64,000 nt of DNA from Spirosoma validum (GCF_014699035.1 NZ_JACXAA010000010.1:186001-250000), one strand, 5' to 3'; numbered from the stretch's first letter, positions 8,280 to 18,252 are shown. Notes: a model not told the origin generated them from the sequence alone. A program made the numbers and translations.

Positions 8280-9394
8280 AAGTAAACATTGCCATCGTGG
8301 GCCTCGGGTTCGGGGCTGAATTTATTCCGATTTATCAGCGTCACCCGAACGCAAACATGTATGCCATTTGCCAGCGTAACGTTGAAAAGCTTAACGAAAT
8401 CGGTGATGCATACGGCATTGAAAAACGTTACAGTAATTACGACGAACTTCTGGCTGACCCTGCTGTTGACGCGGTTCATATCAACTCACCCATTCCGAAC
8501 CATGCCGAGCAGAGCCTGAAAGCGCTGCGAGCCGGTAAACACGTAGCGTGTACAGTACCGATGGCGACGAGCGTTGAGGACTGTATGGAAATCGTGAAAG
8601 CGACGAAAGAATCGGGTAAAAAATACATGATGATGGAAACGGTGGTCTATAGCCGCGAGTTTCTGTTTGTCAAGGAATTGTATGAAAAAGGGGAGCTGGG
8701 TAAAGTGCAATTCCTGAAAGCGAGCCACCAGCAGGATATGGACGGATGGCCTGATTATTGGCCGGGTTTACCGCCTATGCATTATGCGACGCACTGCGTT
8801 GGCCCCGTAGCAGGTTTGCTGAAACTCGAAGCCGATTACGTATCTTGCTTTGGATCAGGAACAATTCGGGAAGAACTGGCTAAGATCCATAACTCTCCTT
8901 TCGCGGTCGAGTCGGCCCATATCAAGTTTAAAAACAGCGATTTATCCGCTTATGTCTATCGATCGCTGTTTGACGTAGCGCGGCAATACCGCGAGAGTTT
9001 TGAGGTGTATGGGGATAAAAAATCGTTCGAGTGGCAACTGATCGAAGAGGAGCAACCGGTGATTCACACGGCTAAAAAACCTGAACCGGAGATTCCGGAA
9101 AAGGTGACGGTACCCGATTATGCCCGCCTGTTGCCTGAGGAAATTCAGCGCTTTACGACCAAAGGCGTTTACGATGCCGATGATCAACAGCATTTGTCAT
9201 TTACGCAGGGTGGTGGCCACGGTGGTTCACATCCGCACATGGTGCATGAGTTTGTGTCGGCCATTGTCGAAGATCGGGATCCATTCCCGAACGCGGCTCA
9301 GTCGGCTAACTGGACGAGCGTGGGTATTCTCGCCCACGAATCTGCTTTACAGGGCGGGAAGCTCATACAACTCCCGGATTTTACGGCAGCGTGA
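8276..9394 (+). CDS. Gfo/Idh/MocA family oxidoreductase
   Basis: A 372-residue NAD(P)-dependent sugar dehydrogenase type protein. The Rossmann motif is GLGFGAEFIP near residue 9. The family EKP-type lysine position appears changed to CTVPMAT near 93, so the usual catalytic lysine is not obvious. The second domain holds the HYATHCVGP stretch that contributes the catalytic His region. No export signal is seen. It overlaps both neighbours by 4 nt (ATGA and GTGA), so the three genes are translated as a unit. The role is inferred as oxidation or reduction of the sugar handled by the upstream epimerase. Confidence 0.9.
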   Translation: MKVNIAIVGLGFGAEFIPIYQRHPNANMYAICQRNVEKLNEIGDAYGIEKRYSNYDELLADPAVDAVHINSPIPNHAEQSLKALRAGKHVACTVPMATSVEDCMEIVKATKESGKKYMMMETVVYSREFLFVKELYEKGELGKVQFLKASHQQDMDGWPDYWPGLPPMHYATHCVGPVAGLLKLEADYVSCFGSGTIREELAKIHNSPFAVESAHIKFKNSDLSAYVYRSLFDVARQYRESFEVYGDKKSFEWQLIEEEQPVIHTAKKPEPEIPEKVTVPDYARLLPEEIQRFTTKGVYDADDQQHLSFTQGGGHGGSHPHMVHEFVSAIVEDRDPFPNAAQSANWTSVGILAHESALQGGKLIQLPDFTAA

Positions 9395-9819
9395 CGGATT
9401 CGCCCATAAGGCTTCAGTTTGCCCAGGCATTCCCGGCTGATCCGGACAAGGGGAAAGTAGCTGCTGAGCATTATGCTATCGTTGAGAAGAGTTCGCAACA
9501 AAAAGCCGGCGCAATCCGACTTCGGTTAAGCAACGAGGAGAATATCCTGCTCTATGCTGGTCATATTGGCTACAACGTGGATGAATCCTACCGAGGTCAT
9601 CATTACGCAGCCTATGCCTGTCTTGCCTTAAAGTCCATAGCGTTACAGCATGGATTTACTGAACTTTGGATTACCTGCGATCCTGATAACCAGGCGTCAC
9701 GTCGGACCTGCGAACGCATTGGCGCTACGTTGATCGAAATTATTGACCTGCCAGAAGACCTCGATATGTATCAGGATGGCGAACGGCAAAAGTGTCGGTA
9801 TTGGTGGAAACTCGAATGA
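9391..9819 (+). CDS. GNAT-family N-acetyltransferase
   Basis: A 142-residue GNAT-fold protein. The acetyl-CoA-binding region shows GHIGYNVDESYRGHHYA (about 51-67), a variant of the Q/RxxGxG/A loop, and the late conserved block CDPDNQASRRTCERIGA. The start is a GTG that overlaps the stop of the oxidoreductase by 4 nt, so it is coupled to the sugar genes. A GNAT inside a sugar operon could acetylate an amino sugar or a protein side chain. The sequence does not decide. It has no export signal. Confidence 0.85.
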   Translation: MTDSPIRLQFAQAFPADPDKGKVAAEHYAIVEKSSQQKAGAIRLRLSNEENILLYAGHIGYNVDESYRGHHYAAYACLALKSIALQHGFTELWITCDPDNQASRRTCERIGATLIEIIDLPEDLDMYQDGERQKCRYWWKLE

Positions 9820-9845
9820 AATAGCTTTTTGAACCAACGATCTCT

Positions 9846-12800
9846 ATGTTGATCAAGCAAACAAAACTTTTACTGGCTGCGGTGGCGCTTATAGCGCTTA
9901 CCCAATGTGCTCGCCAGTCGGCTAAGCAGACGTCTGTTCTGCAAAAGTCAACCGATGCGGCCAAACCGCGCCGGACAGAAATCCTGTTTCTGGGCGATAA
10001 CGGTCACCATCGGCCCATTGAACGCGTGCCGCAAATTATGGCTGCGTTAGGTAGTAAAGGAATTAACTTTACGTATACCGACAAGCTGGAAGACCTTAAT
10101 CCGGATAATCTGAATAAGTACGACGGTCTGCTCATTTTCGCGAACTGGGATAGTCTTCCCAAACCGCAGGAAAAAGCATTGCTCGACTACGTATCGGCAG
10201 GGCATGGGGTTATTCCAGTACACTGCGCGTCATACTGTTTCCGCAATTCGACTGAATACGTCGATAAAGTTGTCGGCGGGCAGTTCTGGCGGCACCGCAT
10301 GGACACGATTCAGACGCGTTTTACGCAGCCGAACAGCCCACTGGTCATGGGGTTACAATCCTTTAAAGCGTACGACGAAACGTATCTGCATACCCATCTA
10401 CAGGCTGACAACAACGTATTGGCCGTTCGGGATATTAAAGCCGACCAGGAAAAAGATATGGCAGCGGCCAACCGACCAGGCGTTAAGGAAGAACCCTATA
10501 CCTGGACACGACAGTACGGAAAAGGACGTGTGTTTTATACGGCTTATGGCCACGATGAACGTACCTGGAGCCAGCCCGGTTTTCAGCAACTGTTAGAGCG
10601 CGGTATTCTCTGGGCCGTTGGCGATAACGTAAAAAAGCTGCACGATGAGTTGAAACCGCAGCAATTTACCTACAAAGAGGCCAATCTGCCGAACTATGAA
10701 AAACGCCCTGGTGCGCAGATGGAACAGAACCCGCTGTCGCCCGAAGAGTCGATGAAACACATTCAGGTGCCAGTCGATTTTACGCTGAATCTATTTGCGC
10801 ACGAACCGAACGTAATGCACCCCATTGCCATGGCCTGGGACGAGCGCGGACGACTTTATGCCTTGATCACCAAAGATTACCCGAACGAGCGTAAACCCGA
10901 AGGGGGCTCTGATTACATCGTCATCTGTGAGGACACCGACAAAGACGGCAAAGCCGACAAGTTTACCAATTTTGCTGAAGGGCTTAGTATCCCGACCGGT
11001 ATGGCGTTCGCGAATGGCGGCCTCTACGTATCACAGGCCCCACACATGCTGTTTTTGCAGGATACCAACGGCGACGATAAGGCTGACGTAAAGAAAATTG
11101 TCTTCACCGGATTTGGTACGTTCGACACGCATGCCGGGCCCAGCAATCTTCACTATGGTTTCGATAACTGGATTTGGGGCAGCGTTGGTTACTCGGGGTT
11201 CAAAGGTAAAATTGGCGCCGATAGTGTCAAGTTCAGTCAGGGTTTCTTCCGGTTCAAGCCCGATGGCTCGAAACTCGAATACGTAACCAGTACGTCGAAC
11301 AACACCTGGGGATTAGGCTTGATGGAAACGGGCGATATTTTCGGCTCGACGGCCAATAATTCACACGGCTGGTATATGGCTATCCCGAATCGATATTTCA
11401 ACGGTGCTCCCCACATTCGTGAAAATGGCAGCCGTAGTACCGATACGCACAAAGACATGAAACCCATTACGGAGAAGGTTCGTCAGGTTGACGTATTCGG
11501 GGGCTTCACGGCAGCAGCAGGGCACAATTTTTATACCGCCCGCGCCTTCCCCGAGAAATACTGGAACAAGATTGCGTTTGTATCTGAACCAACGGGACAC
11601 ATTCTTCATCAGAACGTCATGAAGAAAACGGGTACCGACTTTGAAGATGCGGAAGGGTTTAATCTGATGGCGGGTGCCGACGAGTGGTTTGCGCCCGTAT
11701 TCGCTGAAGTAGGACCCGATGGCGCCGTTTGGGTAGTCGATTGGTATAGCTACATCATTCAGCATAATCCAACGCCCAAGGGCGCAACCAATGGCTCGGG
11801 AAATGCCTACGAAACGCCCTTGCGTGATTTTACCCACGGTCGAATCTACCGCGTCGGTTACAGCAAAGCACCGGCCTATACGCCAATGGCGTTGAGCAAA
11901 GGAAGTCGACCGGAGGAACTGGTTGCGGCTTTGAAAAATACGAATATGTTCTGGCGAATGACGGCTCAGCGGCTGCTCATCGAACGTAATAACAAAGACG
12001 TAGTGCCACAACTGATTGCCTTAGTAAAGGATCAGTCGTTAGACGAAATCGGAAATAATCCGGCAGCTATTCACGCGCTTTGGACGTTGCACGGATTAGG
12101 TGCAATGGAACAGGAAGACGTAACGCGGGCTGCACTTGATGCACTCAAACATCCTGCTTCGGCGGTACGTAAAACGGTCCTGCAAATAATGCCTTTCGAC
12201 GCCAACTTACCGAAGGCCATATTAAGCTATAATTTGCTCCAGGATAAAGAACCACTGGTTGTTCTGAACGCTTTACTAGCCTTGTCTCAGTCGCCCGCGA
12301 ATCCGGAAGCTACAGCGGCTGTCATTGCCCGAATGAATCAGGCCACTGAAGTCAATGATCGCTGGTTGCCCGATGCGTTTGCCAGCGTACTGACCGGCCA
12401 TGATGGGCAATTGATGAAGATGTATTTAAAGCAAATTGCCACGAATGCACCAACGCAGGCCAAACCGATGCATGATATGGAATCGCACAATCATTCGGCG
12501 AGTGCAGAACCGAACGTATTGACGGCTTCGACCAGTAACAAAAGCTACGCGACATCGAACCAGCCTGATCTGGTCGTTGCTAAGATCCGTACAACGCCCA
12601 ATTCACCTTCGGTTCGCGAACGGGCACAGGTATTCATCGACGTAACGAATGCGGGTGGTGTTGCCATTCCAGAAGGCATGCCAATTCCGATGTCGGTACG
12701 TATTGAAGGGCCAAAAGGCACGGTTGATGCGGCCAAAATCGATTTTGTCAGTGTTACGCATAACACAGGCATCAAGCCGGGCGAAACCGTCACGATCAGC

Positions 12801-13655
12801 AAAGCGAACAATGGCCCTTGGGTAGGAGACATGGGGGTACTATTCGAGCGAGCCGGGCAATACACGATCACAGTAATGCTCGACCGAGAGAATAAAATTC
12901 CGGAAAGTAACGAACAGAACAATAACGCTACGCATACCCTAACGTACCGTGCTCCGCAAAGCATGAGTGCCTACGTACTGGAACGGGCTACGCGCAGCTA
13001 CGCATCCGTAGCGCCAATCGATTCAGTTGTTGCGTTGCTTCGGCAAACCCAGAAGCTGAACCCGACGGAAAGCGAAGCCATTGTAAAAGGCGTTTCTGAA
13101 GGCTGGAATCTGCGAAAAAAAGCAGATGTTCGTGAGGCTGATAAATCATTTCTGGCAAGCTTGAGTACTACCGTATCAGCCGATAATCGTGAGCGTCTGA
13201 ATCGGCTTTATGAAGCCTGGGGAATGACAAAAGAAGCTCCCGTCGATCCGAATGTCGAAGTGGTACGTATGAAAACGATTCGTGAGGAAATGCGCTTCGA
13301 CAAAAAAGAGTTCAGCGTAACGGCGGGCAAGCAGATAGAAATCGTGCTGGAAAACCCCGATGCCATGCAGCATAACCTGGTGATTGGCAAGCCCAAAAGC
13401 ATGGAAGTCATCGGCACAGCCGCTGACAAGATGATTACGGCCAAAGACGGTGCTGAAAAGAACTATGTCCCCTCAATCTCACAGGTTATCGTGGCAACTC
13501 CATTGGTCAATCCGGATCAAACGTATCGGCTCAAGTTCACCGCGCCAGCTACACCCGGCGATTATCCGTTCGTGTGTACTTTCCCTGGCCACTGGCGTAT
13601 CATGAACGGCGTGATGAAGGTAGTAAAATCAAACACAGCTTCGGTTAGCAAATAG
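9846..13655 (+). CDS. ThuA / PVC-type dehydrogenase / CARDB / cupredoxin fusion lipoprotein
   Basis: A 1269-residue multidomain exported protein. Residues 1-21 are a signal peptide ending in LTQC, a probable lipobox with an unusual Gln before Cys21. Residues 44-258 are a ThuA-like glutamine-amidotransferase-type domain. Residues 310-675 are the beta-propeller of PVC-type membrane-bound dehydrogenases, with EF-like loops DTDKDGKAD and DTNGDDKAD. Residues 690-860 look like HEAT-type helices. A CARDB adhesion-type domain follows at about 905-1035. Residues 1140-1260 form an azurin/plastocyanin-like domain with copper ligands His1176, Cys1244, His1249 and Met1253. Relatives usually end in a c-type cytochrome; no CxxCH motif occurs here. 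It starts 26 nt after the GNAT and likely belongs to the same operon. Probable role: periplasmic oxidation of a sugar with electrons passed to copper. Confidence 0.85.
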   Translation: MLIKQTKLLLAAVALIALTQCARQSAKQTSVLQKSTDAAKPRRTEILFLGDNGHHRPIERVPQIMAALGSKGINFTYTDKLEDLNPDNLNKYDGLLIFANWDSLPKPQEKALLDYVSAGHGVIPVHCASYCFRNSTEYVDKVVGGQFWRHRMDTIQTRFTQPNSPLVMGLQSFKAYDETYLHTHLQADNNVLAVRDIKADQEKDMAAANRPGVKEEPYTWTRQYGKGRVFYTAYGHDERTWSQPGFQQLLERGILWAVGDNVKKLHDELKPQQFTYKEANLPNYEKRPGAQMEQNPLSPEESMKHIQVPVDFTLNLFAHEPNVMHPIAMAWDERGRLYALITKDYPNERKPEGGSDYIVICEDTDKDGKADKFTNFAEGLSIPTGMAFANGGLYVSQAPHMLFLQDTNGDDKADVKKIVFTGFGTFDTHAGPSNLHYGFDNWIWGSVGYSGFKGKIGADSVKFSQGFFRFKPDGSKLEYVTSTSNNTWGLGLMETGDIFGSTANNSHGWYMAIPNRYFNGAPHIRENGSRSTDTHKDMKPITEKVRQVDVFGGFTAAAGHNFYTARAFPEKYWNKIAFVSEPTGHILHQNVMKKTGTDFEDAEGFNLMAGADEWFAPVFAEVGPDGAVWVVDWYSYIIQHNPTPKGATNGSGNAYETPLRDFTHGRIYRVGYSKAPAYTPMALSKGSRPEELVAALKNTNMFWRMTAQRLLIERNNKDVVPQLIALVKDQSLDEIGNNPAAIHALWTLHGLGAMEQEDVTRAALDALKHPASAVRKTVLQIMPFDANLPKAILSYNLLQDKEPLVVLNALLALSQSPANPEATAAVIARMNQATEVNDRWLPDAFASVLTGHDGQLMKMYLKQIATNAPTQAKPMHDMESHNHSASAEPNVLTASTSNKSYATSNQPDLVVAKIRTTPNSPSVRERAQVFIDVTNAGGVAIPEGMPIPMSVRIEGPKGTVDAAKIDFVSVTHNTGIKPGETVTISKANNGPWVGDMGVLFERAGQYTITVMLDRENKIPESNEQNNNATHTLTYRAPQSMSAYVLERATRSYASVAPIDSVVALLRQTQKLNPTESEAIVKGVSEGWNLRKKADVREADKSFLASLSTTVSADNRERLNRLYEAWGMTKEAPVDPNVEVVRMKTIREEMRFDKKEFSVTAGKQIEIVLENPDAMQHNLVIGKPKSMEVIGTAADKMITAKDGAEKNYVPSISQVIVATPLVNPDQTYRLKFTAPATPGDYPFVCTFPGHWRIMNGVMKVVKSNTASVSK

Positions 13656-13668
13656 GGCGTCGTATAGA

Positions 13669-13709
13669 AAAAAGGCGTCGTCAATGCAGTGCATTGACGA
13701 CGCCTTTTT
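13669..13709. terminator. Terminator after the fusion gene
   Basis: Arms 13669-13687 and 13691-13709 form a perfect 19-bp stem with a 3-nt loop. One end is a run of five A and the other a run of five T, giving a U-tract on either strand. It starts 13 nt after the stop and lies between convergent genes. Confidence 0.9.
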
Positions 13710-13758
13710 GTATTTTGGGATATACAATGAAAAAGCCCGTTTATGACGTGCTAATACG

Positions 13759-13872
13759 CAGGGCTGTTAAGTGCTAATCCCGTAGAGATGAAATCATTAT
13801 AGAAATAAGCTTTTTCTTTTTCTACAAAGATTACACCCTTTTAGGGTTGAAAATCAGAACTTGACAGCCCTG
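13759..13872. repeat. Spaced imperfect inverted repeat
   Basis: Positions 13759-13771 and 13860-13872 are 13-bp inverted repeats with one mismatch, 88 bp apart. A gctaatac word also occurs near both ends. The 190-bp stretch between the terminator and the histone-like gene has no ORF. It may be a decayed small element. Confidence 0.35.
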
Positions 13873-13900
13873 GGGCTAATACGTTGTAAAGCTATTTAAA

Positions 13901-14353
13901 TCAGGCGTTATCGGCTGTAGTCTCAGCAGGAACGGACGTACTGGCCGGTTTTGGCGCTGGTTTAGCACGCGGTGCCGCGGGTTTGTTCGTAGCAACGGGC
14001 TTTAGCGCTGGTTTAGCGGGTGCACTAGTCGTCTTTGAAGCCACACTAGTGACTGTATCGGCAACAGTGTTAATGGCTTTCTTAGCCGTGCGTTTCGCGT
14101 TTTTTTCGGCCTTTGCTACGTTTTTCTTCGCTTTCTTCGCTTCTTTTTTTACTTTCTTGGCGGGCTTGTCCGTTTTCTTCTCCGCCTTATGCATCAACTT
14201 TGTTAATTTTTTTGCCAGTTTATCCGCCGATTTCTCGATGGATTTCTTCATTTTTTTTGTAGCCTCACCAGCGTCGCTTAGTTTAGCCTCGATTGAACTG
14301 ATGATCTCCGAAGCCAGCGACTTCTGTTGTGTTTTCTGGGTCTTGTTTGCCAT
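13901..14353 (-). CDS. Histone H1-like Lys/Ala-rich protein
   Basis: A 150-residue, strongly basic, low-complexity protein. The first 35 residues are a less biased head. Residues 35-95 are Lys/Ala-rich (repeated KKAxKxxKKxAKK patterns, likely helical). The tail (110-150) is Pro/Ala/Lys-rich with PAKPALKPVA-type repeats. This matches the bacterial histone H1-like proteins found across Cytophagales, which are thought to bind DNA non-specifically through the basic tail. No globular fold or signal peptide is seen. Its coding strand is so biased that the reverse strand also stays open over nearly the whole length. Confidence 0.8.
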   Translation of the reverse strand: MANKTQKTQQKSLASEIISSIEAKLSDAGEATKKMKKSIEKSADKLAKKLTKLMHKAEKKTDKPAKKVKKEAKKAKKNVAKAEKNAKRTAKKAINTVADTVTSVASKTTSAPAKPALKPVATNKPAAPRAKPAPKPASTSVPAETTADNA

Positions 14354-14427
14354 TTGACTTGATGGGAAAAATTTACAAATAAATACGAAATTTTCGGGAC
14401 AATCAAAAATCCAATGTTAAGTTTTCG

Positions 14428-14952
14428 TTACATTTTTTGTAAGAAATCCCAGCAAACAATACCGGTTGTGACGGCCACGTTGAGCGAATGTTTTGTACCA
14501 AATTGCGGTATCTCAAGTACTACGTTTGCTAGCTGAACAATCTCTTCCCGAACGCCCGCTACCTCGTTACCCAACACGAAAGCATACGGTTTGTTTGGTT
14601 CCGGTTGAAAATCGCTTAGCAACGTACTACCATCAGCTTGCTCTATTGCAGCCACAATCCAGCCGTCCGCTTGTAATTGCTGAACCAGGGCTACTACGTC
14701 GGTAACATATTGCCAGTCAACCGACTCGGTAGCGCCCAGGGCTGTTTTGGTAATGTCGCGATGGGGGGGCTGACCGGTAATACCGCACAGATATACTTTC
14801 TGCGCCCGAAACGCATCCGCCGTCCGGAAAACCGACCCAACATTGTTGAGACTACGGATGTCGTCCAGAATCAGGCAGTATGGGAATTTTTCAGCGTCTT
14901 TGAAATCATCGACAGAGAGTCGGTTGAGGTTATCAAGGGAGAGTTTACGCAT
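14428..14952 (-). CDS. TrmH/SpoU-family RNA methyltransferase (short form)
   Basis: A 174-residue SPOUT methyltransferase that transfers a methyl group from SAM to a ribose 2'-OH in tRNA or rRNA. The three SpoU motifs are clear: motif 1 SLNNVGSVFRTADAF (about 34-48), motif 2 FVLGNEVAGV (about 128-137) and motif 3 IPQFGTKHSLNVAVTTGI (about 147-164), which form the trefoil knot. It lacks the N-terminal substrate-binding domain of RlmB. Its start overlaps the stop of the bPH2 gene by 8 nt, so the two are probably co-transcribed. The RNA target cannot be inferred. Confidence 0.9.
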   Translation of the reverse strand: MRKLSLDNLNRLSVDDFKDAEKFPYCLILDDIRSLNNVGSVFRTADAFRAQKVYLCGITGQPPHRDITKTALGATESVDWQYVTDVVALVQQLQADGWIVAAIEQADGSTLLSDFQPEPNKPYAFVLGNEVAGVREEIVQLANVVLEIPQFGTKHSLNVAVTTGIVCWDFLQKM

Positions 14953-15505
14953 TGGTTTGTTTACTTGTATCCTGAAGCAACTGTCGAATATCCTGCAACG
15001 TATCGCGGATTTCGGTAAGCAGTTGCTGATCAGCGTTAACGGCTGGCTGACTAGTACGGGATGCTATTAGTTTTTGGCGTTGTTCGAGAATCTGCGTGCG
15101 GAACGTCTGGGCGTCTATAATGCCGATCAGCTCCATGTCATTGGCTTGCTTTGAATTCTGCCCGGCCGTTTCAAATTTTAAGATGCACAGATCAAAATAA
15201 CGGAGTATCGGACCGGCCACGAACGTAACATCCTGAATGTTTTCGAGTGGAATCGTCTTTTCCACTTCTACGATAATTCCTTTCCTGAAATGCAGCGATC
15301 GTTCCGTTAATTCACACTGAAGCTTATCGAAGTAATGCCTGCTCCACCATTGTCCAACCCCGAGTAACCAGATGGGAAGCAGAATGATACCTACCACAGT
15401 TACAAGCAGAATAAACGCTACGTAGAGCAATAGGTATGTTCGAATAATTGGGTTGAATTTGGCAACGATCGGAAATTGATTATCAACTTGATCCGTGGTA
15501 GTCAT
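14945..15505 (-). CDS. bPH2-domain (DUF304-like) membrane protein
   Basis: About 186 residues. After a short N-terminus come two close transmembrane segments (IIRTYLLLYVAFILLVTVVG and IILLPIWLLGVG). A bacterial pleckstrin-homology (bPH2, YdbS-like) region follows, with the typical LTERSLHFRKGIIVEVEKTIPLENIQDV stretch. The C-terminal 50 residues (LTEIRDTLQDIRQLLQDTSK) look like a coiled coil. Family members are inner-membrane proteins of unclear role, possibly in envelope stress. Start choice is open: ATGs at 15505 and 15514 are adjacent, and 15556 seems too far upstream. It overlaps the TrmH gene by 8 nt. Confidence 0.75.
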   Translation of the reverse strand: MTTTDQVDNQFPIVAKFNPIIRTYLLLYVAFILLVTVVGIILLPIWLLGVGQWWSRHYFDKLQCELTERSLHFRKGIIVEVEKTIPLENIQDVTFVAGPILRYFDLCILKFETAGQNSKQANDMELIGIIDAQTFRTQILEQRQKLIASRTSQPAVNADQQLLTEIRDTLQDIRQLLQDTSKQTNA

Positions 15506-15574
15506 AGCGATCATTGGTAAAGGGACGGGGGAGCCTTTCGGGTAAAAACTGGCCAATTTCTTGGCAAAAATGAC

Positions 15575-15582
15575 TATATTTG
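15575..15582 (+). promoter_or_regulatory. Putative -7 element of mutS
   Basis: TATATTTG matches TAnnTTTG exactly. It predicts a transcript start near 15589. This favours the GTG at 15607 as the mutS start and argues against the TTG at 15580, which lies inside the box. Confidence 0.5.
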
Positions 15583-15606
15583 TTTAATACATTATCAAAA
15601 ATTTCA

Positions 15607-18252
15607 GTGAAGACAGCCACCGCAGCAAAGCCACAAGCGAAGAAAACCGAAACTCCTCTCAACCGCCAGTACAACCAGATTAAAGCGAAATACCCCGGTG
15701 CGTTGCTGCTCTTCCGCGTCGGTGATTTTTACGAAACCTTCGGTGAGGATGCCGTTCGGGCCAGCAAAATTCTGGGTATTACGTTGACTAAGCGGAACAA
15801 CGGTGGCTCGAACGAAGAACTGGCTGGTTTTCCCCATCATTCGCTTGATACGCACCTGCCTAAGCTCGTCCGGGCGGGGGAGCGCGTAGCGATTTGCGAT
15901 CAGTTGGAGGACCCGGCGCTGGCAAAAGGCATTGTCCGACGGGGCGTTACAGAGTTAGTTACACCCGGCGTTTCCTTCAACGATAACGTACTGGATACCC
16001 GACGGAACAATTATCTGGCGGCTGTGCACTTTGGCAAAGGTGAAGACAGTTTTGGTATATCATTTTTGGACATCTCGACGGGTGAATTTCTGGCGTCGCA
16101 GGGTAATTCAGCGTACGTCGATAAGCTGCTGCAAAGCTTTAATCCGTCGGAGGTGCTGTATTGCAAGCGCAATCGGCAGGAGTTCGGACTTTTGTTTGGC
16201 GATAAATTTCATACGTACACCCTTGAGGACTGGGCCTTTACGTACGATTTTGGCTATAACTTCCTGAAGCAACATTTTCAGACGACTTCGCTAAAGGGAT
16301 TCGGCATCGAAGGCTTGCCCGATGGAATTATTGCAGCGGGTGTTATTCTTCATTATCTCAACGAAACCGAACACAAAGATCTTCAGCATATTACACGCGT
16401 TACGCGGCTTGAAGAAGATCGCTACGTTTGGCTCGACCGATTTACGATTCGTAACCTTGAACTGACGACCGCGCAACAGGAAGGGGGCGTTCCGCTTATA
16501 CAGATTCTGGATCAGACCGTAACACCAATGGGTGCGCGTTTGCTCCGTAAATGGCTTAGTTTGCCGCTTAAGGAAAAAGCGTTGATTGAGGAGCGGATGA
16601 ATATGGTTGAGTTGCTAACTGCCGATATTGACCTGACCGATACGTTGGTGAATCATTTACGGCAGATTGGTGATCTCGAACGTCTGGTCTCGAAAGTGGC
16701 CGTTCGACGGATCAATCCGCGGGAACTGCTGCAACTAAAACGGTCGCTGCAACATGTACTGCCGATCAAAGAACTGCTTATTACGGCACTGAGCCAGAAT
16801 GAGTCACCATCGTTGAAAAAATATGCGGATCAGCTTAATCCCGTTTCGTTTCTGCTGGATCGCGTCGAAGCGGAACTGCGTGAAGATCCGCCAACGCTCT
16901 CCAATCAGGGCGGTATGATTAAACCCGGTATCAATGCTGAGCTGGACGAATTGACGGCTATTGCTTATTCGGGTAAGGATTATCTGCTTCAACTTCAGGA
17001 GCGTGAGGTCGAGCGGACGGGTATCAGTTCTCTGAAAGTTGCCTACAACAAAGTATTTGGCTATTATCTGGAAGTTACCCACGCCCACAAAAATCGCGTA
17101 CCGGAGGATTGGATTCGGAAGCAAACGCTGGTGAATGCTGAGCGTTACATTACGCCCGAGTTGAAGGAATATGAAGACAAAATTCTGAACGCTGAGGAAC
17201 AGATTTTTCAGATTGAAGCCCGAATGTTCAATGAACTCATTCTGGCGGCTGGCGAGTACGTAGGCGCTATTCAGCAGAATGCCCGCGTTTTGTCGGTGCT
17301 GGACGTACTGGCTTCGTTCGCGCGGGTAGCTGTCAAAAATAAATACATCCGCCCACAGATTACGGAAAGTAAAGTGCTGGACATCAAAGACGGGCGGCAT
17401 CCGGTTATTGAACAGCAATTGCCACCAGGCGAACACTACATCCCCAATGACATTTACCTGGACGACGAGACGCAGCAGATCATTATCATTACCGGTCCGA
17501 ATATGGCCGGTAAATCGGCTCTGCTACGTCAAACGGCGCTGATTGTCCTGATGGCACAGTCGGGGAGCTTCGTGCCCGCTACGTCGGCGGAAATTGGTAT
17601 CGTCGATAAGATATTTACACGGGTTGGAGCGTCTGACAACTTATCGCGCGGAGAAAGTACGTTCATGGTCGAAATGACCGAAACGGCCAGCATTCTCAAC
17701 AACCTGAGCGAACGGAGTCTGGTGTTGATGGACGAAATTGGCCGGGGAACGAGTACATACGATGGTGTTTCCATTGCCTGGTCAATCACGGAATACCTGC
17801 ACAACAAGACCGATTGTCGCCCGAAAACGCTGTTTGCTACGCACTATCATGAACTGAATGATCTGGCCAACGATAATCCACGTATTAAAAACTACAACGT
17901 AGCCGTAAAAGAACTGGGTAATAAAGTGATCTTTCTGCGTAAATTGAAAGAAGGGGGTTCAGAACACAGTTTTGGCATACACGTAGCGCAGATGGCCGGC
18001 ATGCCCGCTCAGATCGTCAGCCGCGCGAACGAGATTCTGAAACAACTGGAGTCATCGCATGCGCGTGAGGCAAATCGGGAAAAAATCCGTGATGCTGTCC
18101 CCGCCGAACGGGAATTGGCGCTACGTATCATTGAAGCGGGAGACCCAAAATCAGAAGCCATCAAAGAAAAACTTCGCACCATCGACGTTAATCGCCTGAC
18201 TCCGATTGAAGCACTGCTGAAACTGAATGAGTTGCTGAAAATGGTGGAATGA
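15607..18252 (+). CDS. mutS: DNA mismatch repair protein MutS
   Basis: MutS recognises mismatches and small loops and recruits MutL. The protein is about 881 residues, normal for MutS1. The mismatch-recognition motif FYETFGEDA follows the N-terminal LNRQYNQIK segment, with the stacking Phe in the [12 protein letters not shown] stretch near residue 40. Connector, lever and clamp domains follow. The ABC-type ATPase shows Walker A GPNMAGKS at about 629-636, Walker [13 protein letters not shown] near 708, and THYHEL. I chose the GTG at 15607 because the promoter box overlaps the more upstream TTG. The C-terminus keeps the tetramer/MutL tail. The neighbour downstream is convergent. Confidence 0.96.
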   Translation: MKTATAAKPQAKKTETPLNRQYNQIKAKYPGALLLFRVGDFYETFGEDAVRASKILGITLTKRNNGGSNEELAGFPHHSLDTHLPKLVRAGERVAICDQLEDPALAKGIVRRGVTELVTPGVSFNDNVLDTRRNNYLAAVHFGKGEDSFGISFLDISTGEFLASQGNSAYVDKLLQSFNPSEVLYCKRNRQEFGLLFGDKFHTYTLEDWAFTYDFGYNFLKQHFQTTSLKGFGIEGLPDGIIAAGVILHYLNETEHKDLQHITRVTRLEEDRYVWLDRFTIRNLELTTAQQEGGVPLIQILDQTVTPMGARLLRKWLSLPLKEKALIEERMNMVELLTADIDLTDTLVNHLRQIGDLERLVSKVAVRRINPRELLQLKRSLQHVLPIKELLITALSQNESPSLKKYADQLNPVSFLLDRVEAELREDPPTLSNQGGMIKPGINAELDELTAIAYSGKDYLLQLQEREVERTGISSLKVAYNKVFGYYLEVTHAHKNRVPEDWIRKQTLVNAERYITPELKEYEDKILNAEEQIFQIEARMFNELILAAGEYVGAIQQNARVLSVLDVLASFARVAVKNKYIRPQITESKVLDIKDGRHPVIEQQLPPGEHYIPNDIYLDDETQQIIIITGPNMAGKSALLRQTALIVLMAQSGSFVPATSAEIGIVDKIFTRVGASDNLSRGESTFMVEMTETASILNNLSERSLVLMDEIGRGTSTYDGVSIAWSITEYLHNKTDCRPKTLFATHYHELNDLANDNPRIKNYNVAVKELGNKVIFLRKLKEGGSEHSFGIHVAQMAGMPAQIVSRANEILKQLESSHAREANREKIRDAVPAERELALRIIEAGDPKSEAIKEKLRTIDVNRLTPIEALLKLNELLKMVE

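Noticed and set aside
9846-13655. C-type haem in the large dehydrogenase
   Set aside because: No CxxCH occurs; the only close Cys pair (CASYC) has the wrong spacing and no His.
13983-14357. Long hydrophobic frame opposite the histone-like gene
   Set aside because: It is the antisense of Lys/Ala codons (giving Phe/Ala/Ser), a known artefact of low-complexity genes.
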